Positions 33,751 through 42,360 of a stretch of DNA of 45,075 nt are shown one piece after another. The stretch spans positions 1-45,075 of the forward strand of contig PLBP01000012.1 of the NCBI GenBank assembly GCA_003135415.1, read 5' to 3'. The position numbers and the translations under genes are program-made. A model generated the notes under the pieces. The model was not told the origin of the DNA and did not search any database. It worked only from the letters and a program-made list of their open reading frames with translations. The first letter of the stretch is position 1. Each line of letters opens with the position of its first letter. This DNA is from Hyphomicrobiales bacterium (GTDB lineage: Bacteria > Pseudomonadota > Alphaproteobacteria > Rhizobiales > Xanthobacteraceae).

Positions 33751-34374
33751 ATGAAGAAGCTGCTTTTGGCGGCGTGCGTTGCCGTCGCGGCCGCGCCGCA
33801 TGCTTTTGCCGGCGATCTGCCGCTACAGCGCCAGTCAAACTATGCGCCGCCGCAATCTTACAACTCGCTGTTCAATTGGACCGGCTTCTATGCCGGCGTC
33901 CATGGCGGCTACGCCTGGGGCAGCGGGGCGGGCGTAAACCCCGACGGGTTCGTGGGCGGCATTCAGGCCGGCTACAATTACCAATTCGCGCCCAACGGCG
34001 TTTTAGGCGTTGAAACCGATATTTCGGCGACCTCGATCGAGGACAAGGCGGGCGTGGTGAAATTCGGCATGGATTATCTCGGTACGATCCGCGGACGCGC
34101 GGGCTACACGCTCGACCGCGTGATGTTCTACGTCGCCGGCGGCGCCGCCTATGGCCGTGGTGCGCTCGAAGTCGCGGGCCTTACCAATAATCAGGTCCAT
34201 TGGGGATGGACTCTCGGCGGCGGCATCGAGGCGATGGTCACGCCGAATGTGTCGGCACGTCTCGAATATCTCTACGTGGATCTCGCGAAGGAAAATTATC
34301 AGTCGGTCTTGGGGCCGGCGAGCATCGGCTACAACAGCAATATCGTTCGCGGCGGTCTCAATTATCGGTTTTGA
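33751..34374 (+). CDS. Omp25/RopB-like outer-membrane beta-barrel protein, copy 1
   Basis: A 207-residue protein with a Sec signal (MKKLLLAACVAVAAAPHAFA, cleaved before GDLP). The mature part has FNWTGFYAGVHGGYAWGSGA, GGIQAGYNYQFAPNGVLGVE, DYLGTIRGRAGYTLDRVMFY and ends in the outer-membrane signature GGLNYRF. This is the eight-strand barrel common in Rhizobiales. Such proteins stabilise the outer membrane by contact with LPS and peptidoglycan. The second copy follows after 227 bases. Confidence 0.92.
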   Translation: MKKLLLAACVAVAAAPHAFAGDLPLQRQSNYAPPQSYNSLFNWTGFYAGVHGGYAWGSGAGVNPDGFVGGIQAGYNYQFAPNGVLGVETDISATSIEDKAGVVKFGMDYLGTIRGRAGYTLDRVMFYVAGGAAYGRGALEVAGLTNNQVHWGWTLGGGIEAMVTPNVSARLEYLYVDLAKENYQSVLGPASIGYNSNIVRGGLNYRF

Positions 34375-34601
34375 TTTTCGTTCAACGGACAGCGGCTCTC
34401 ATGATCGAAAGCAAAAGCAAAAGACACATTGGTGCCATGTTTCGCTCATGGCGCGACGGAACTTTGAAGAAATTTTCGACCGAAACCCTTGTGCGGCCAA
34501 GGACTGTATTTTTTTTCGGCGGTGTTGCCGATTTGTCACCGCATGCGCACGAGATCGCTCTAGGAAAATGCACCAACTCAAAAACTAAGTGGAGTTCATC
34601 C

Positions 34602-35255
34602 ATGAAAAAGACGCTACTGCTTTCAGGCATTGCATTCGCGGCTCTCGCGATCGCAGCACCTGTATCGGCTGCCGACATGCCGAATCGCGGACCGGTCTAC
34701 AAGGCCGCGCCGGCACCCCTGTTCAACTGGACCGGTTTCTATGTCGGCGGTCACGGCGGCTATGGCTGGGCCGATGACGCGAACCTCAGCCCCAAGGGTT
34801 GGTTCGGCGGCGGTCAGGTCGGCTACAACTGGCAATACGCGCCGAACTGGGTGTTCGGCCTCGAGGCCGACATTGCCGCTTCCGACATCAGCCAAACGAA
34901 TGGCGTCGCGCCGCTCGTGAGCTCGAAGGTCAATTACTTCGGCACCGCGCGCGCGCGCCTCGGCTACACGGTGGATCGCGTCATGGTCTACGGCACCGGC
35001 GGTCTCGCCTGGGCCCATAACCGCGTGAATGACGGTCTGGTGCAGGCCGACGGCACTCAGGTCGGTTGGACCGGGGGCGCCGGCATCGAGTACGCCTTCG
35101 CGCCGAACTGGTCGACCAAGCTCGAGTGGCTCTATGCCGACTACGGCAACAAGACTTACGGGCTCACAGCGCCCACACGCGTGGACCTGACCGACAATAG
35201 CGTGAAGCTCGGCCTCAACTATCGCTTCGGCGGCCCGGTCTACTCGCGTTATTGA
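34602..35255 (+). CDS. Omp25/RopB-like outer-membrane beta-barrel protein, copy 2
   Basis: A 217-residue paralogue of the preceding gene. The signal peptide is MKKTLLLSGIAFAALAIAAP, then the same FNWTGFYVGGHGGYGWADDA, QVGYNWQYAPNWVFGLEADI and ARARLGYTVDRVMVYGTGGL. The barrel ends in LGLNYRF followed by GGPVYSRY, a short extension after the terminal Phe. The start is preceded by GTGGAG. Strong terminator downstream. Confidence 0.92.
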   Translation: MKKTLLLSGIAFAALAIAAPVSAADMPNRGPVYKAAPAPLFNWTGFYVGGHGGYGWADDANLSPKGWFGGGQVGYNWQYAPNWVFGLEADIAASDISQTNGVAPLVSSKVNYFGTARARLGYTVDRVMVYGTGGLAWAHNRVNDGLVQADGTQVGWTGGAGIEYAFAPNWSTKLEWLYADYGNKTYGLTAPTRVDLTDNSVKLGLNYRFGGPVYSRY

Positions 35256-35275
35256 TCGCAACAATCCTAAACGAG

Positions 35276-35310
35276 AAAAGCCCCGGGTTTCGGCCCGGGG
35301 CTTTTTCTTT
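35276..35310 (+). terminator. Rho-independent terminator after the second porin gene
   Basis: AGCCCCGGG (35279-35287), a six-base loop, CCCGGGGCT (35294-35302) and a T-rich tail form a strong terminator. It also ends close to the converging glutathione transferase gene. Confidence 0.9.
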
Positions 35311-35324
35311 TTTCGGACGTGCCT

Positions 35325-35930
35325 TCAGTGCGGCACGGTATCGGCGAAGGCTGGGACCTTGTTCGCGAACTCGTCGAGCCACTTTACAAGTTTTGGATGC
35401 GTCTCGCGCCAGCTCGTTCCGAAGCGGAAGTCTAGATAGCCGAGCGCGCAGGCAAGCGTGATATCGCCGACGTTGAGCTTCGATCCGAGCGTGGGTGGGG
35501 CCTTTTCGAGCGCCGTGAGGGCGCGGCCCATCTTGCCGGTTTGATGATCGAGCCATTTCGCTTCGTGTTTTTCCTCGGGGCGGAAACGGCCCTCGTACAC
35601 GCGCAGGATTCCCGCATCTAAAATGCCGTCGGTGAGCGCTTGCAAGCGGAGCGTCTCGAAACGTGCCGGGCCCGCGGGCGGGAGAATACGGCCGCCGCCG
35701 GCGCGATGGTCGAGATATTCGAGAATCACGCGCGAATCGAACAGCGTGGTGCCGTCGTCGAGAATGAGCGTCGGAATTTTGCCGAGCGGGTTTTGTTGCC
35801 GCACGCTGTCCTTGGGATCGAGCGTGTCGGCATTCTCGATCCGAATCTCGTCCTCAAGGCCGAGGATCGAGATCGCGATTCTGATTTTCCGCGCGAAGGG
35901 CGAGGTCGTGGACGAGCGTAGGACGAGCAT
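35325..35930 (-). CDS. Glutathione S-transferase family protein
   Basis: A 201-residue protein with an N-terminal thioredoxin-like domain (MLVLRSSTTSPFARKIRIAI, GKIPTLILDDGTTLFDSRVI with the cis-Pro and the D-S-x-x-I glutathione-binding turn) and an all-helical C-terminal domain. It may conjugate glutathione to electrophiles or act on peroxides in the cytoplasm. Substrate unknown. Confidence 0.9.
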   Translation of the reverse strand: MLVLRSSTTSPFARKIRIAISILGLEDEIRIENADTLDPKDSVRQQNPLGKIPTLILDDGTTLFDSRVILEYLDHRAGGGRILPPAGPARFETLRLQALTDGILDAGILRVYEGRFRPEEKHEAKWLDHQTGKMGRALTALEKAPPTLGSKLNVGDITLACALGYLDFRFGTSWRETHPKLVKWLDEFANKVPAFADTVPH

Positions 35931-35966
35931 CTTTGATCCCCTGTTTATTCCCTATTGTTTTGGAAT

Positions 35967-36179
35967 TCAGCTTTGCTTGAGGTTGACCGCTTTCGGTCCC
36001 TTGCCGCGATTGTCGTCCTCGACGTCGAAAGAAACTTTCTGGCCTTCGTTTAACGTGCCGAGACCTGAGCGCGTCACCGCGGAAACGTGCACGAACACGT
36101 CGCGGCCTCCGTCGTCGGGCGTGATAAATCCAAAACCCTTGTCGTTGTTGAAGAACTTCACGGTACCGCTCGTCGACAT
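35967..36179 (-). CDS. Cold-shock protein (CspA family)
   Basis: A 70-residue OB-fold protein with both RNA-binding motifs: [20 protein letters not shown] (RNP1 KGFGFI) and VFVHVSAV (RNP2). It binds single-stranded RNA and helps translation in the cold or in stationary phase. Length is standard. The 5' region (36180-36311) is long and AT-rich, which fits the regulated leaders of csp genes, though I cannot identify a defined thermosensor. Confidence 0.94.
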   Translation of the reverse strand: MSTSGTVKFFNNDKGFGFITPDDGGRDVFVHVSAVTRSGLGTLNEGQKVSFDVEDDNRGKGPKAVNLKQS

Positions 36180-36311
36180 GGTCTCAACTCCCTCAGTCTA
36201 TCAATGCGCGCTTCTCGCGCCCCATGATGCGGCGCGAGCGTGGCCGCTTTCCTAGGACACAAGTGGGAACATGAAAAGCGGTTTTCTTGACGCGAATGTT
36301 TTGCGGTGCGT

Positions 36312-37163
36312 TTATGCCGCGGGCGCGAGCCAATCCAAGCGATAGCGGCCCGCTCCATCGCGGCCGAGCCGTTCGATGAGCGCCGGTAAGATTGCTTTCA
36401 GTTCTTTTTCCAGCGTCCACGGAGGATTCACGATCATCATGCCGCAAGCACGGAGTGCTCCATCCATCTGCGGTTTGTCGATTGCGAATTCGATGCGTAA
36501 AATTTTCGGAATTTCCTGCTTCGCGATGCGGTGCTCGAACAGACCCACTTCGTGCTCGCTTTTAATCGGGTACCAGAGCAGAAAGATTCCCGAAGACCAC
36601 CGCCGGTGTCCCTCGACGAGCCCGTCGCGAAGCCTGTTGAATTCGCCCGGCTCCTCGAAGGGCGGGTCGATCAGCACGAGACCGCGCCGCTCTTTCGGCG
36701 GCAAATAGGCCTTGAGCGCGGTCCATCCGTCGGTCTCGAACGTCTTCGCGCGCGGGTCGCCTTTGAAGGTGCGGCTGAGCGCCGCATATTCTTCGGCGTG
36801 CCACTCGCAAAAAATCATGCGGTCCTCGTCGCGACAGAAGGCACGCGTAATCAGGGGCGAGCCGGGATAGAGTTTAATGGTTCCCGACGGGTTCTCCGCC
36901 CGGATTAGCGCGAGATAAGGCTCGAGCAATGGGGCGGCTTCGCCGGCGAACGGCTGTTCGATCAGGCGCCCGATGCCCTGCCGCCATTCCTGCGTGCGGC
37001 TTGCCGCCTCGCCCGCAAGATCGTAGGCGCTGGCGCCGGCGTGGGTTTCGATCGCGCGAAACGGCGTTTCCTTGGTGACGAGATGCGCGAGCACCCGGCA
37101 GAGCACCGCGTGCTTCAGGACATCGGCGAAATTTCCGGCGTGAAAAGCGTGGCGATAATTCAT
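36312..37163 (-). CDS. rlmJ: 23S rRNA (adenine2030-N6)-methyltransferase RlmJ
   Basis: A 283-residue enzyme. The start MNYRHAFHAGNFADVLKHAV is the family signature, ETHAGASAYDL follows, and the catalytic D-P-P-F is in LVLIDPPFEEPGEFNRLRDG. It methylates A2030 of 23S rRNA. The ATG overlaps the RNase T2 stop by one base (TGATG), which indicates coupled translation. Confidence 0.93.
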   Translation of the reverse strand: MNYRHAFHAGNFADVLKHAVLCRVLAHLVTKETPFRAIETHAGASAYDLAGEAASRTQEWRQGIGRLIEQPFAGEAAPLLEPYLALIRAENPSGTIKLYPGSPLITRAFCRDEDRMIFCEWHAEEYAALSRTFKGDPRAKTFETDGWTALKAYLPPKERRGLVLIDPPFEEPGEFNRLRDGLVEGHRRWSSGIFLLWYPIKSEHEVGLFEHRIAKQEIPKILRIEFAIDKPQMDGALRACGMMIVNPPWTLEKELKAILPALIERLGRDGAGRYRLDWLAPAA

Positions 37164-37885
37164 CAACCGCCGCGCACGGGCGGCATCGCGACCTGCGGGT
37201 TGCGGCAGGCGCGCCGATCGGTTTCGGGGCAGGCGTGAAAGGCCAAATCCTTGCCCATGCAGATGCGGACTTCGCTGAGGTAGCGGCGGTTGCAGGTGAC
37301 CGCGATCATGTCGTGCGCGAGCCCCGGATTGGCGGCGATGAAGGCGTCTTCCACTTCATCGGGCGACACCATGGTGTAGTTATTGAGTTGCACGAAGCGC
37401 TCGGGGATTTTTACCTTGTCGCGCGCGCTGCGCACGGTTGCGAAAAAGCGCTCGGCCTCCAAGCCGGAGCAGGTGCCGTGCGCTTGCCATTCATGAATGA
37501 CGAGCTTGCGCGCCGGCATCAGGTCGAGCATCGAGCGGATCAACTTGTTGTCAATCCGGGGCGCGGGCTCGATGCAATTTTGCGGAAAGCCGCGATCGAA
37601 TTGCGGCCACAACCCGTGAACGACGAAGGCATAGGGCCGTGCTTGATCGCATTGCTCGTTATTGCCGCCGCGCCCGCCTCCGGATTCGCAAAAGGAAGGC
37701 GACCAGGAGAGCGAAAGAACATAGAAATCGAATACACCGGGCGTGCCTTGATGCGAGCCGCGCGAGCCGCGATGGCGTCCGGAGTCCTGGTAGGAGTTGG
37801 ATTGACGATAATCTTGCGCCAAAGCCGGGCAGAGCATCAGTACCGCGATCGCGGCGGCGAAGACGCCGGGACGAATTCTGTTCAT
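37163..37885 (-). CDS. Secreted ribonuclease T2 family protein
   Basis: A 240-residue protein with a signal peptide (FAAAIAVLMLCPALAQD) and both catalytic T2 motifs: FVVHGLWPQFDRGFPQNC (CAS I) and IHEWQAHGTCSGLEAERFF (CAS II), with paired cysteines. It should cut single-stranded RNA in the periplasm or outside the cell for nutrient scavenging. A Ser/Gly/His-rich linker (GRHRGSRGSHQGTPG) follows the signal. It is coupled to rlmJ and preceded by another small secreted protein. Confidence 0.9.
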   Translation of the reverse strand: MNRIRPGVFAAAIAVLMLCPALAQDYRQSNSYQDSGRHRGSRGSHQGTPGVFDFYVLSLSWSPSFCESGGGRGGNNEQCDQARPYAFVVHGLWPQFDRGFPQNCIEPAPRIDNKLIRSMLDLMPARKLVIHEWQAHGTCSGLEAERFFATVRSARDKVKIPERFVQLNNYTMVSPDEVEDAFIAANPGLAHDMIAVTCNRRYLSEVRICMGKDLAFHACPETDRRACRNPQVAMPPVRGG

Positions 37886-37937
37886 GAGCTTTCTCCCGGA
37901 TTTTTTTCTTGATTGGATGCGAGTGGCGCCCGCAATC

Positions 37938-38399
37938 CTACGGCTGCGCCATCTTGCAGCGCGGCGAATAGGCCATGTTGCGGTCGGCACCGAGCACGCA
38001 CCACTCCACGCCCCAGGTCGCGCCGGCAAAGCCGAGATCCTCGCCGATGGCGTAATAGGTCACGGTTTCCGTGCCGTCGGAAAGAAGCGTCTTCGCGACG
38101 CAGAAGCGGCGTGGGATGGCGTGGTCGCCCCACGGACGATAGGCGACTTCACGCGTCTCGCCGAAGCGGCTGATGAAGAGGCTTGGGTTCCAGAAGCGGA
38201 TTTCCTTGATCGCGAAGTGAATGTCGATCTTGGCGAGCGCGATCGGATTGTCGCAGGCAGGCAACCAGGCGTCGTAGCGCGGCCCGCCGAAAAGATAGAA
38301 ATTCATCTCAAGCCAGCTCGCCGCCCGCGCCGGCGCCGCGGTTGTCAGCGCGATCGCGGCGCTTAGCGCGAGGCTCAAAACCTCACCGTTTTTTCTCAT
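37938..38399 (-). CDS. Secreted conserved hypothetical protein
   Basis: A 153-residue protein with a signal peptide (LSLALSAAIALTTAAPARAA). The mature sequence GGPRYDAWLPACDNPIALAK, FWNPSLFISRFGETREVAYR and GATWGVEWCVLGADRNMAYS is a conserved type in Rhizobiales, with four Cys that may pair. No function is known. It precedes the RNase T2 gene by 52 bases on the same strand, so both may be exported together. The frame upstream of 38399 is not coding. Confidence 0.75.
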   Translation of the reverse strand: MRKNGEVLSLALSAAIALTTAAPARAASWLEMNFYLFGGPRYDAWLPACDNPIALAKIDIHFAIKEIRFWNPSLFISRFGETREVAYRPWGDHAIPRRFCVAKTLLSDGTETVTYYAIGEDLGFAGATWGVEWCVLGADRNMAYSPRCKMAQP

Positions 38400-38577
38400 T
38401 CCCTGCTCCTGTCCGAGGCGACGATGCTGCGACTGGCGGCGGGGGTCAAGAGCGCTCGATTGCAACCCTGCAAGCGAAGAAATCGTCCGGAGCCGCGACT
38501 TTGCGCGCCCTTGCTTCACCGGGCTGCGCTCATTAGTTTGGGCTCAATCCCAATCGATCACAGGCGGGGCCAGCACA

Positions 38578-39150
38578 ATGTTCGTTCTTGAGGCGCGTAC
38601 CGAGCGGATCGCCATCCTTGCCCTTACCGTGCTGATGGCGGCGACGCGGATCGAGCATTTCGGCGCCGGCCAGATCACGCCCGACGCCTCGACCGCGGTG
38701 TTCTTCCTCGCCGGTCTCCTGATCGGCAATCCGCTTTGGCTGCTCGCTTTCCTGGCGGAAGCGCTGCTACTCGATTTGACGGCGATCAAAGTCGTCGGCG
38801 TCGAAGCGGTCTGCGTCACGCTCGGCTATGGCCTCATGATCCCGGCCTATAGCGCGCTGTGGCTTGCCGCACGTTGGGTTCGCAAGACGGACAAGCTCAG
38901 CGTGTCGAGCGTGGCCAAGCTTGTTTGTGCCTGCTTTATTGGCGTTCTCGGCTTCTTTCTGTTCTCGAATATCGGCTACTATTTCGGCGGCGGTTTCGAG
39001 AGTTCCATGGGCCTCGAGGAATATGCGCGCCGTGTCATGCGCTATTTCCCGCAATATTTGACCGATACGCTGTTCTACAGCGCCGCCGGCGTCGCGATCG
39101 CGGTTCTCGCGGCGCACTTCGTGCCGCGAAGACGTCTGGTATCTCGCTGA
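38578..39150 (+). CDS. Integral membrane protein of unknown function (DUF6580-like)
   Basis: A 190-residue protein with five to six predicted helices. ATRIEHFGAGQITPDASTAV, FFLAGLLIGNPLWLLAFLAE and FSNIGYYFGGGFESSMGLEE are distinct. The small size and helix layout resemble ECF-type substrate-binding membrane subunits and DUF6580 proteins, but no transport partner lies nearby. The gene stands alone on the plus strand. Confidence 0.6.
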   Translation: MFVLEARTERIAILALTVLMAATRIEHFGAGQITPDASTAVFFLAGLLIGNPLWLLAFLAEALLLDLTAIKVVGVEAVCVTLGYGLMIPAYSALWLAARWVRKTDKLSVSSVAKLVCACFIGVLGFFLFSNIGYYFGGGFESSMGLEEYARRVMRYFPQYLTDTLFYSAAGVAIAVLAAHFVPRRRLVSR

Positions 39151-39411
39151 CTGAAGCGCTCATCAGCCCGGTCTGCTGATTCGATATTCCGCGCGGCGCG
39201 GTTTCGTCGTCGTTGTCGCAGCCCTGTTATGATATTTTGCTTTGCATAAGCCTGGAATGCCGCGAAAGCGCGGACTGCGCTGTCAAGCCTTAAGAACAAG
39301 GGTGGCGGAATACGGTTTTACTGTCCCGCGCGAAGGACTTGGCTTTCGCAAGGTGTAGCGGCGCAGCCCCGCGCCGGCGCCTTTGGTCAAAAGGGCTACG
39401 GGAGGAGTGTC
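39151..39411. other. Intergenic region
   Basis: No gene is evident. TATGATATT (about 39228) could be part of a promoter for the small frameshifted gene downstream, and GGGAGGAGTGTC just before 39412 is a strong ribosome-binding site. Confidence 0.4.
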
Positions 39412-39604
39412 ATGTCGGGAACACTCATCAATCTTATTATTCAACTTATCTCTGGGGCGGTCGGCGGCAATGTCGCCGGCGCTGGCTCAGACGGCAAGCA
39501 CCATGGATTGGAGCGCGGTTGTCGGCCAGGTGACCAGCGGCGGCGTCGGTGGCGCGATTCTGATGATCGTCGTCGGCGTCGTGAAGAACATGATGGGAAA
39601 GTAA
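39412..39604 (+). pseudogene. Small glycine-rich membrane protein with an apparent +1 frameshift
   Basis: A very strong ribosome-binding site (GGGAGGAG) precedes ATG 39412, which encodes MSGTLINLIIQLISGAVGGN followed by VAG. After 39480 this frame turns into Arg/Asp-rich, non-membrane sequence. Skipping G39481 continues as LAQTASTMDWSAVVGQVTSG then GVGGAILMIVVGVVKNMMGK and stops at 39604, just before a terminator. Both halves fit one 64-residue peptide of the small Gly-rich membrane type seen in Rhizobiales. A mutation, a sequencing error or programmed frameshifting could explain it. Confidence 0.6.
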
Positions 39605-39629
39605 GCCCGATAACCCCGGGTTGAAATCA

Positions 39630-39662
39630 AGCCCCTTCTTCACATGGAGGAGGGGCTTTTTT
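39630..39662 (+). terminator. Rho-independent terminator after the small frameshifted gene
   Basis: AGCCCCT (39630-39636) pairs with AGGGGCT (39651-39657) and is followed by six Ts. Its presence supports 39412-39604 as a transcribed gene. Confidence 0.8.
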
Positions 39663-39676
39663 ATTTGCAGGCGGCG

Positions 39677-40066
39677 CTATTTCGCGAAGCGCTTGATCAA
39701 GTCGCCGATGGCGGTGGGTAGCGCATCGAGATAAGGCCCCATGAAGAAGGTCTCGCCGCTGCCTTCGCCGTAAAGTTCGTCATGCGCGTCGATGAGCGCG
39801 CGCACGGCCGGGAGGCAGGGCGTGATCGAGTCGACGATCAGGTCGGTGACATTGCCGATGCGCGATAGCTGCGGATAACGCGGATCGGCCGCGACTTTGT
39901 GCGCGATGCACTCGGTCGCGGACTTCATCAGCGGGCGGACCGCCGCCTTCCTTTGCGTTTCGGTATAGTGCGGCCCGGCGCCGAAGCCGGTCATCCGGTC
40001 GATCGCGCCGCGGTCGACCGATACGTTCACGGCCAAGGTTAGGCCGACCAGCGCGCCCACGATCAT
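39677..40066 (-). CDS. Exported or membrane-anchored hypothetical protein
   Basis: A 129-residue protein with a short hydrophobic start (MIVGALVGLTLAVNVSVDRG) that could be a signal or anchor. The rest is helical, with two Cys (SATECIAHKVAADPRY, SITPCLPAVRALIDAHDELY) that could form a disulfide. I do not recognise the family. It is a plausible gene because its codon use matches neighbours and it ends in a clean frame. Confidence 0.6.
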   Translation of the reverse strand: MIVGALVGLTLAVNVSVDRGAIDRMTGFGAGPHYTETQRKAAVRPLMKSATECIAHKVAADPRYPQLSRIGNVTDLIVDSITPCLPAVRALIDAHDELYGEGSGETFFMGPYLDALPTAIGDLIKRFAK

Positions 40067-40271
40067 GCCCCGAACCCCCGAATCTTTTTATTCTAGGTTC
40101 GAAGATTCTCTATGCGCAACGAAAATATCGCCGCATTGCGCGAAACGGCGCGGCTGTTGTGTTTATGCAACGGTCTGCTTGCAAGCAGCGAGATGATGCG
40201 GATAGACGTGTGTAAACACCCCGGAAGGTCCGGGCAGCGTTCGGCGGAACTTCAGCTAGGGATCAAACAAC

Positions 40272-40763
40272 ATGCGCGGCAATGTCGTTCGGCGCGGGCT
40301 TCTCGGCTTCGCGCCCGTTTTATTCTGGCTCTTGGTCACCCATGCCGCCGCGCTCGCCCAAAGTCCGGCGGAAAAGTTGGAAGCGCTGATTAAGACGAGC
40401 GGCTACACTTCGAGCAAGGTCAGCGACAATGTGTGGACGATCGATTTCAGCGGCAAACAGCTGCCGAAATTCAAGGTGATCCTGTCGGCGAGCGGCAAGG
40501 ACAAGGACGGCATCGTCGTCATCTTCGCGAACCCCGCGGAAAAATCCCGCCTGCCGTCGACGGCGAATTTTATGTTGCTCTTGCTCAAGGCGAACCATGA
40601 CTTCGATTACGTCAAGGTCGGCATCGACGGCGACGGCGACGTCTTCGTCCGCGCCGACATCCCTGACAGCGTCGATGGCGGCTACTTCAAGAACATCGTC
40701 GAGCAGGTCGCGGCGGCGACGGATCAGCTGTACGGCCGGATGAAGCCGCTGTTGCGAAGCTGA
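40272..40763 (+). CDS. Secreted protein, YbjN/chaperone-like fold possible
   Basis: A 163-residue protein with a signal peptide (LLGFAPVLFWLLVTHAAALA, cleaved before QSPAEK). The mature domain (KLEALIKTSGYTSSKVSDNV, FMLLLLKANHDFDYVKVGID, GDVFVRADIPDSVDGGYFKN) resembles the layout of YbjN/CesT-like chaperone folds, but the similarity is weak. Function unknown. Confidence 0.65.
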   Translation: MRGNVVRRGLLGFAPVLFWLLVTHAAALAQSPAEKLEALIKTSGYTSSKVSDNVWTIDFSGKQLPKFKVILSASGKDKDGIVVIFANPAEKSRLPSTANFMLLLLKANHDFDYVKVGIDGDGDVFVRADIPDSVDGGYFKNIVEQVAAATDQLYGRMKPLLRS

Positions 40764-40784
40764 AATCCGCCGCGGCGGCCAGAC

Positions 40785-41249
40785 TCAGCAGCGGATGATG
40801 CGAACCGTGGATTCACCGCCTTGCGAGGCGGGCACGGTGACGAATTCCGCCGAACAACGCGTGCCGTCGGGATTGTTTCCGCGCGACACCAACACGCGGC
40901 GCGGACCCGTCGAGCCCGTGACGTCGTCGGTCTCTTGCGGGACTTCGACGATCAGCGGTTCCGCATAGGGCGTGTCGAAATCGGCGTAGGGCCAGTCGAA
41001 TCCGAAGCCGCGCGCGAAGCGATGGCGATGGGCGAAGCGGTGATCTCCCGCGAAATGGGCTGCGGGCGCGGCATGAAGAGGCGCCGCCGCCGGCTTCAAT
41101 CCCGCCATATGCGGTCGCGCGAAGGCCCAGGATTTTCCCCTGAAGCCCGCTCCGGCGAAGCCGCCGGACTTGGCGTTGGAATGCGTGGATACAATCAACG
41201 CGCCGGCGCCGAACAAGGCGATCGCGGCGTACGCGAACAACTTCTTCAT
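40785..41249 (-). CDS. Secreted hypothetical protein
   Basis: A 154-residue protein with a signal peptide (KKLFAYAAIALFGAGALIVS). A His/Ala/Phe-rich middle (HFAGDHRFAHRHRFARGFGF) could bind metal and is followed by a short C-terminal domain with two Cys (GTRCSAEFVTVPASQGGEST, ending RIIRC). No family recognised. ATG 41249 is preferred over an upstream ATG at 41267. Confidence 0.6.
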   Translation of the reverse strand: MKKLFAYAAIALFGAGALIVSTHSNAKSGGFAGAGFRGKSWAFARPHMAGLKPAAAPLHAAPAAHFAGDHRFAHRHRFARGFGFDWPYADFDTPYAEPLIVEVPQETDDVTGSTGPRRVLVSRGNNPDGTRCSAEFVTVPASQGGESTVRIIRC

Positions 41250-41426
41250 CCCATACTCCCGTCCCAAGCGCGCAGAACAGGCCCCCGTCCTTCACGCCAA
41301 CGCCGCCGGTAAATATTAGCGGCTCCGCCCGCGCCTGTCGATTCGTCGGCGCACCGCAGTAGTGCCTCAGTTTGATTATAGCGGCCGAAATAAAGGTCAA
41401 AGCTATCGTTTGAAAAGTCCGCCTCA
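41250..41426. other. Intergenic region
   Basis: No gene found between the end of the interrupted lipoprotein frame and the secreted-protein start; a minus-strand frame spanning it (41246-41575) has no protein-like character. Confidence 0.4.
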
Positions 41427-41774
41427 CTAATGCGTTTGCCCGGCTTGCGCTGTCCTGCCGGGAGCCGTCCCGCCCAATGAGAAGGCGAGTACAATATTTT
41501 CAGGCGTCTGACTGAATTCTTTTTCGACCGCGGCGCGCACCGCTTCGGCGAGCTCACGCACGGGCTTGGTGTCATAGAGGCGCGGAAAGGTCACCGTTAC
41601 CGACAGGAGCCGGCCATTTCACCAGTTGAAACCGACTTCCGGCTTTAATCCGGTCGCCTGCTCAAGATCGCCTTCGACAGCCTTCGCGTACTTGAAGCCA
41701 TTCACAAGGGTGCTGATCATGTCACAGGCGGCGAGACCGACTGCGAGAACAACGATTGCTATGGCCTTGTGCAT
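41427..41774 (-). pseudogene. Small lipoprotein gene interrupted by an in-frame TGA
   Basis: ATG 41774 begins MHKAIAIVVLAVGLAACDMI, a clear lipobox, and the frame stops at TGA (41621-41619) after EVGFNW. In the same frame, with no shift, the sequence goes on as NGRLLSVTVTFPRLYDTKPV, RELAEAVRAAVEKEFSQTPE and NIVLAFSL for 63 codons to a TAG at 41427. The second part is well-formed protein sequence. So the gene was probably one 115-residue lipoprotein split by a single stop codon. The short 51-residue product may still be made. I see no sign of a selenocysteine element, but cannot exclude stop readthrough. Confidence 0.65.
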
Positions 41775-41852
41775 GGGAGTGCTCCGGATCGACGAATAAA
41801 TAAGGATATGCTTTCCCATGTCTGGAGGAAACCCCACAGCCCACGTCGCGAA

Positions 41853-42305
41853 TTATTTGCGGCTGCGCCCACGGCGCGGTTTCTTGCGCTTCGCCGCGCG
41901 CTTTCGTTTCAACTCGCCGTATTTCATACCCTCGAGCTTCAAGCCGTCGGGGTCGAGAAAGAACACGGCGTAATAGTCGTCGTAATATTCGGCGGGCGGA
42001 TCGATGATCTTGGCGCCGAGTTTGTTCACGAATGCGCCCAATGCATCGACCTCGGCGCGGCTCCCCAATTCGAATGCGTAGTGGTGGAAGCCGATGTCGC
42101 CGATGCGGTATTTGTGTTTCTTGCCTTCGGCGTCGGCCTCGCCGATCCAGAAGCGCGTCTTGCCGTTCGACCAGCCGGCGGCGTCTTCGTAGTGCTCCAT
42201 CGGTTTGAAGCCGAGAAAACCAAGGAGTTTTCCGTAAAACGCCTTCGATTTCTCGAAGTCGCTGACGCGAATGACGAGGTGGTCGACGCCGAGGACGCGG
42301 GGCAT
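41853..42305 (-). CDS. VOC/glyoxalase family protein
   Basis: A 150-residue protein of the vicinal-oxygen-chelate fold: LGVDHLVIRVSDFEKSKAFY, DIGFHHYAFELGSRAEVDAL and FFLDPDGLKLEGMKYGELKR supply the paired beta-alpha-beta-beta-beta units and the His and Glu that would bind a metal. The reaction could be a lyase, dioxygenase or resistance function. The last 20 residues are strongly basic (KRKRAAKRKKPRRGRSRK), an odd tail for the family. Confidence 0.88.
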   Translation of the reverse strand: MPRVLGVDHLVIRVSDFEKSKAFYGKLLGFLGFKPMEHYEDAAGWSNGKTRFWIGEADAEGKKHKYRIGDIGFHHYAFELGSRAEVDALGAFVNKLGAKIIDPPAEYYDDYYAVFFLDPDGLKLEGMKYGELKRKRAAKRKKPRRGRSRK

Positions 42306-42360
42306 GTCATGCTTCCCTTTCGGGAATAACGCGCACGGTCCGTAGAGGTTCGCTACGCGG

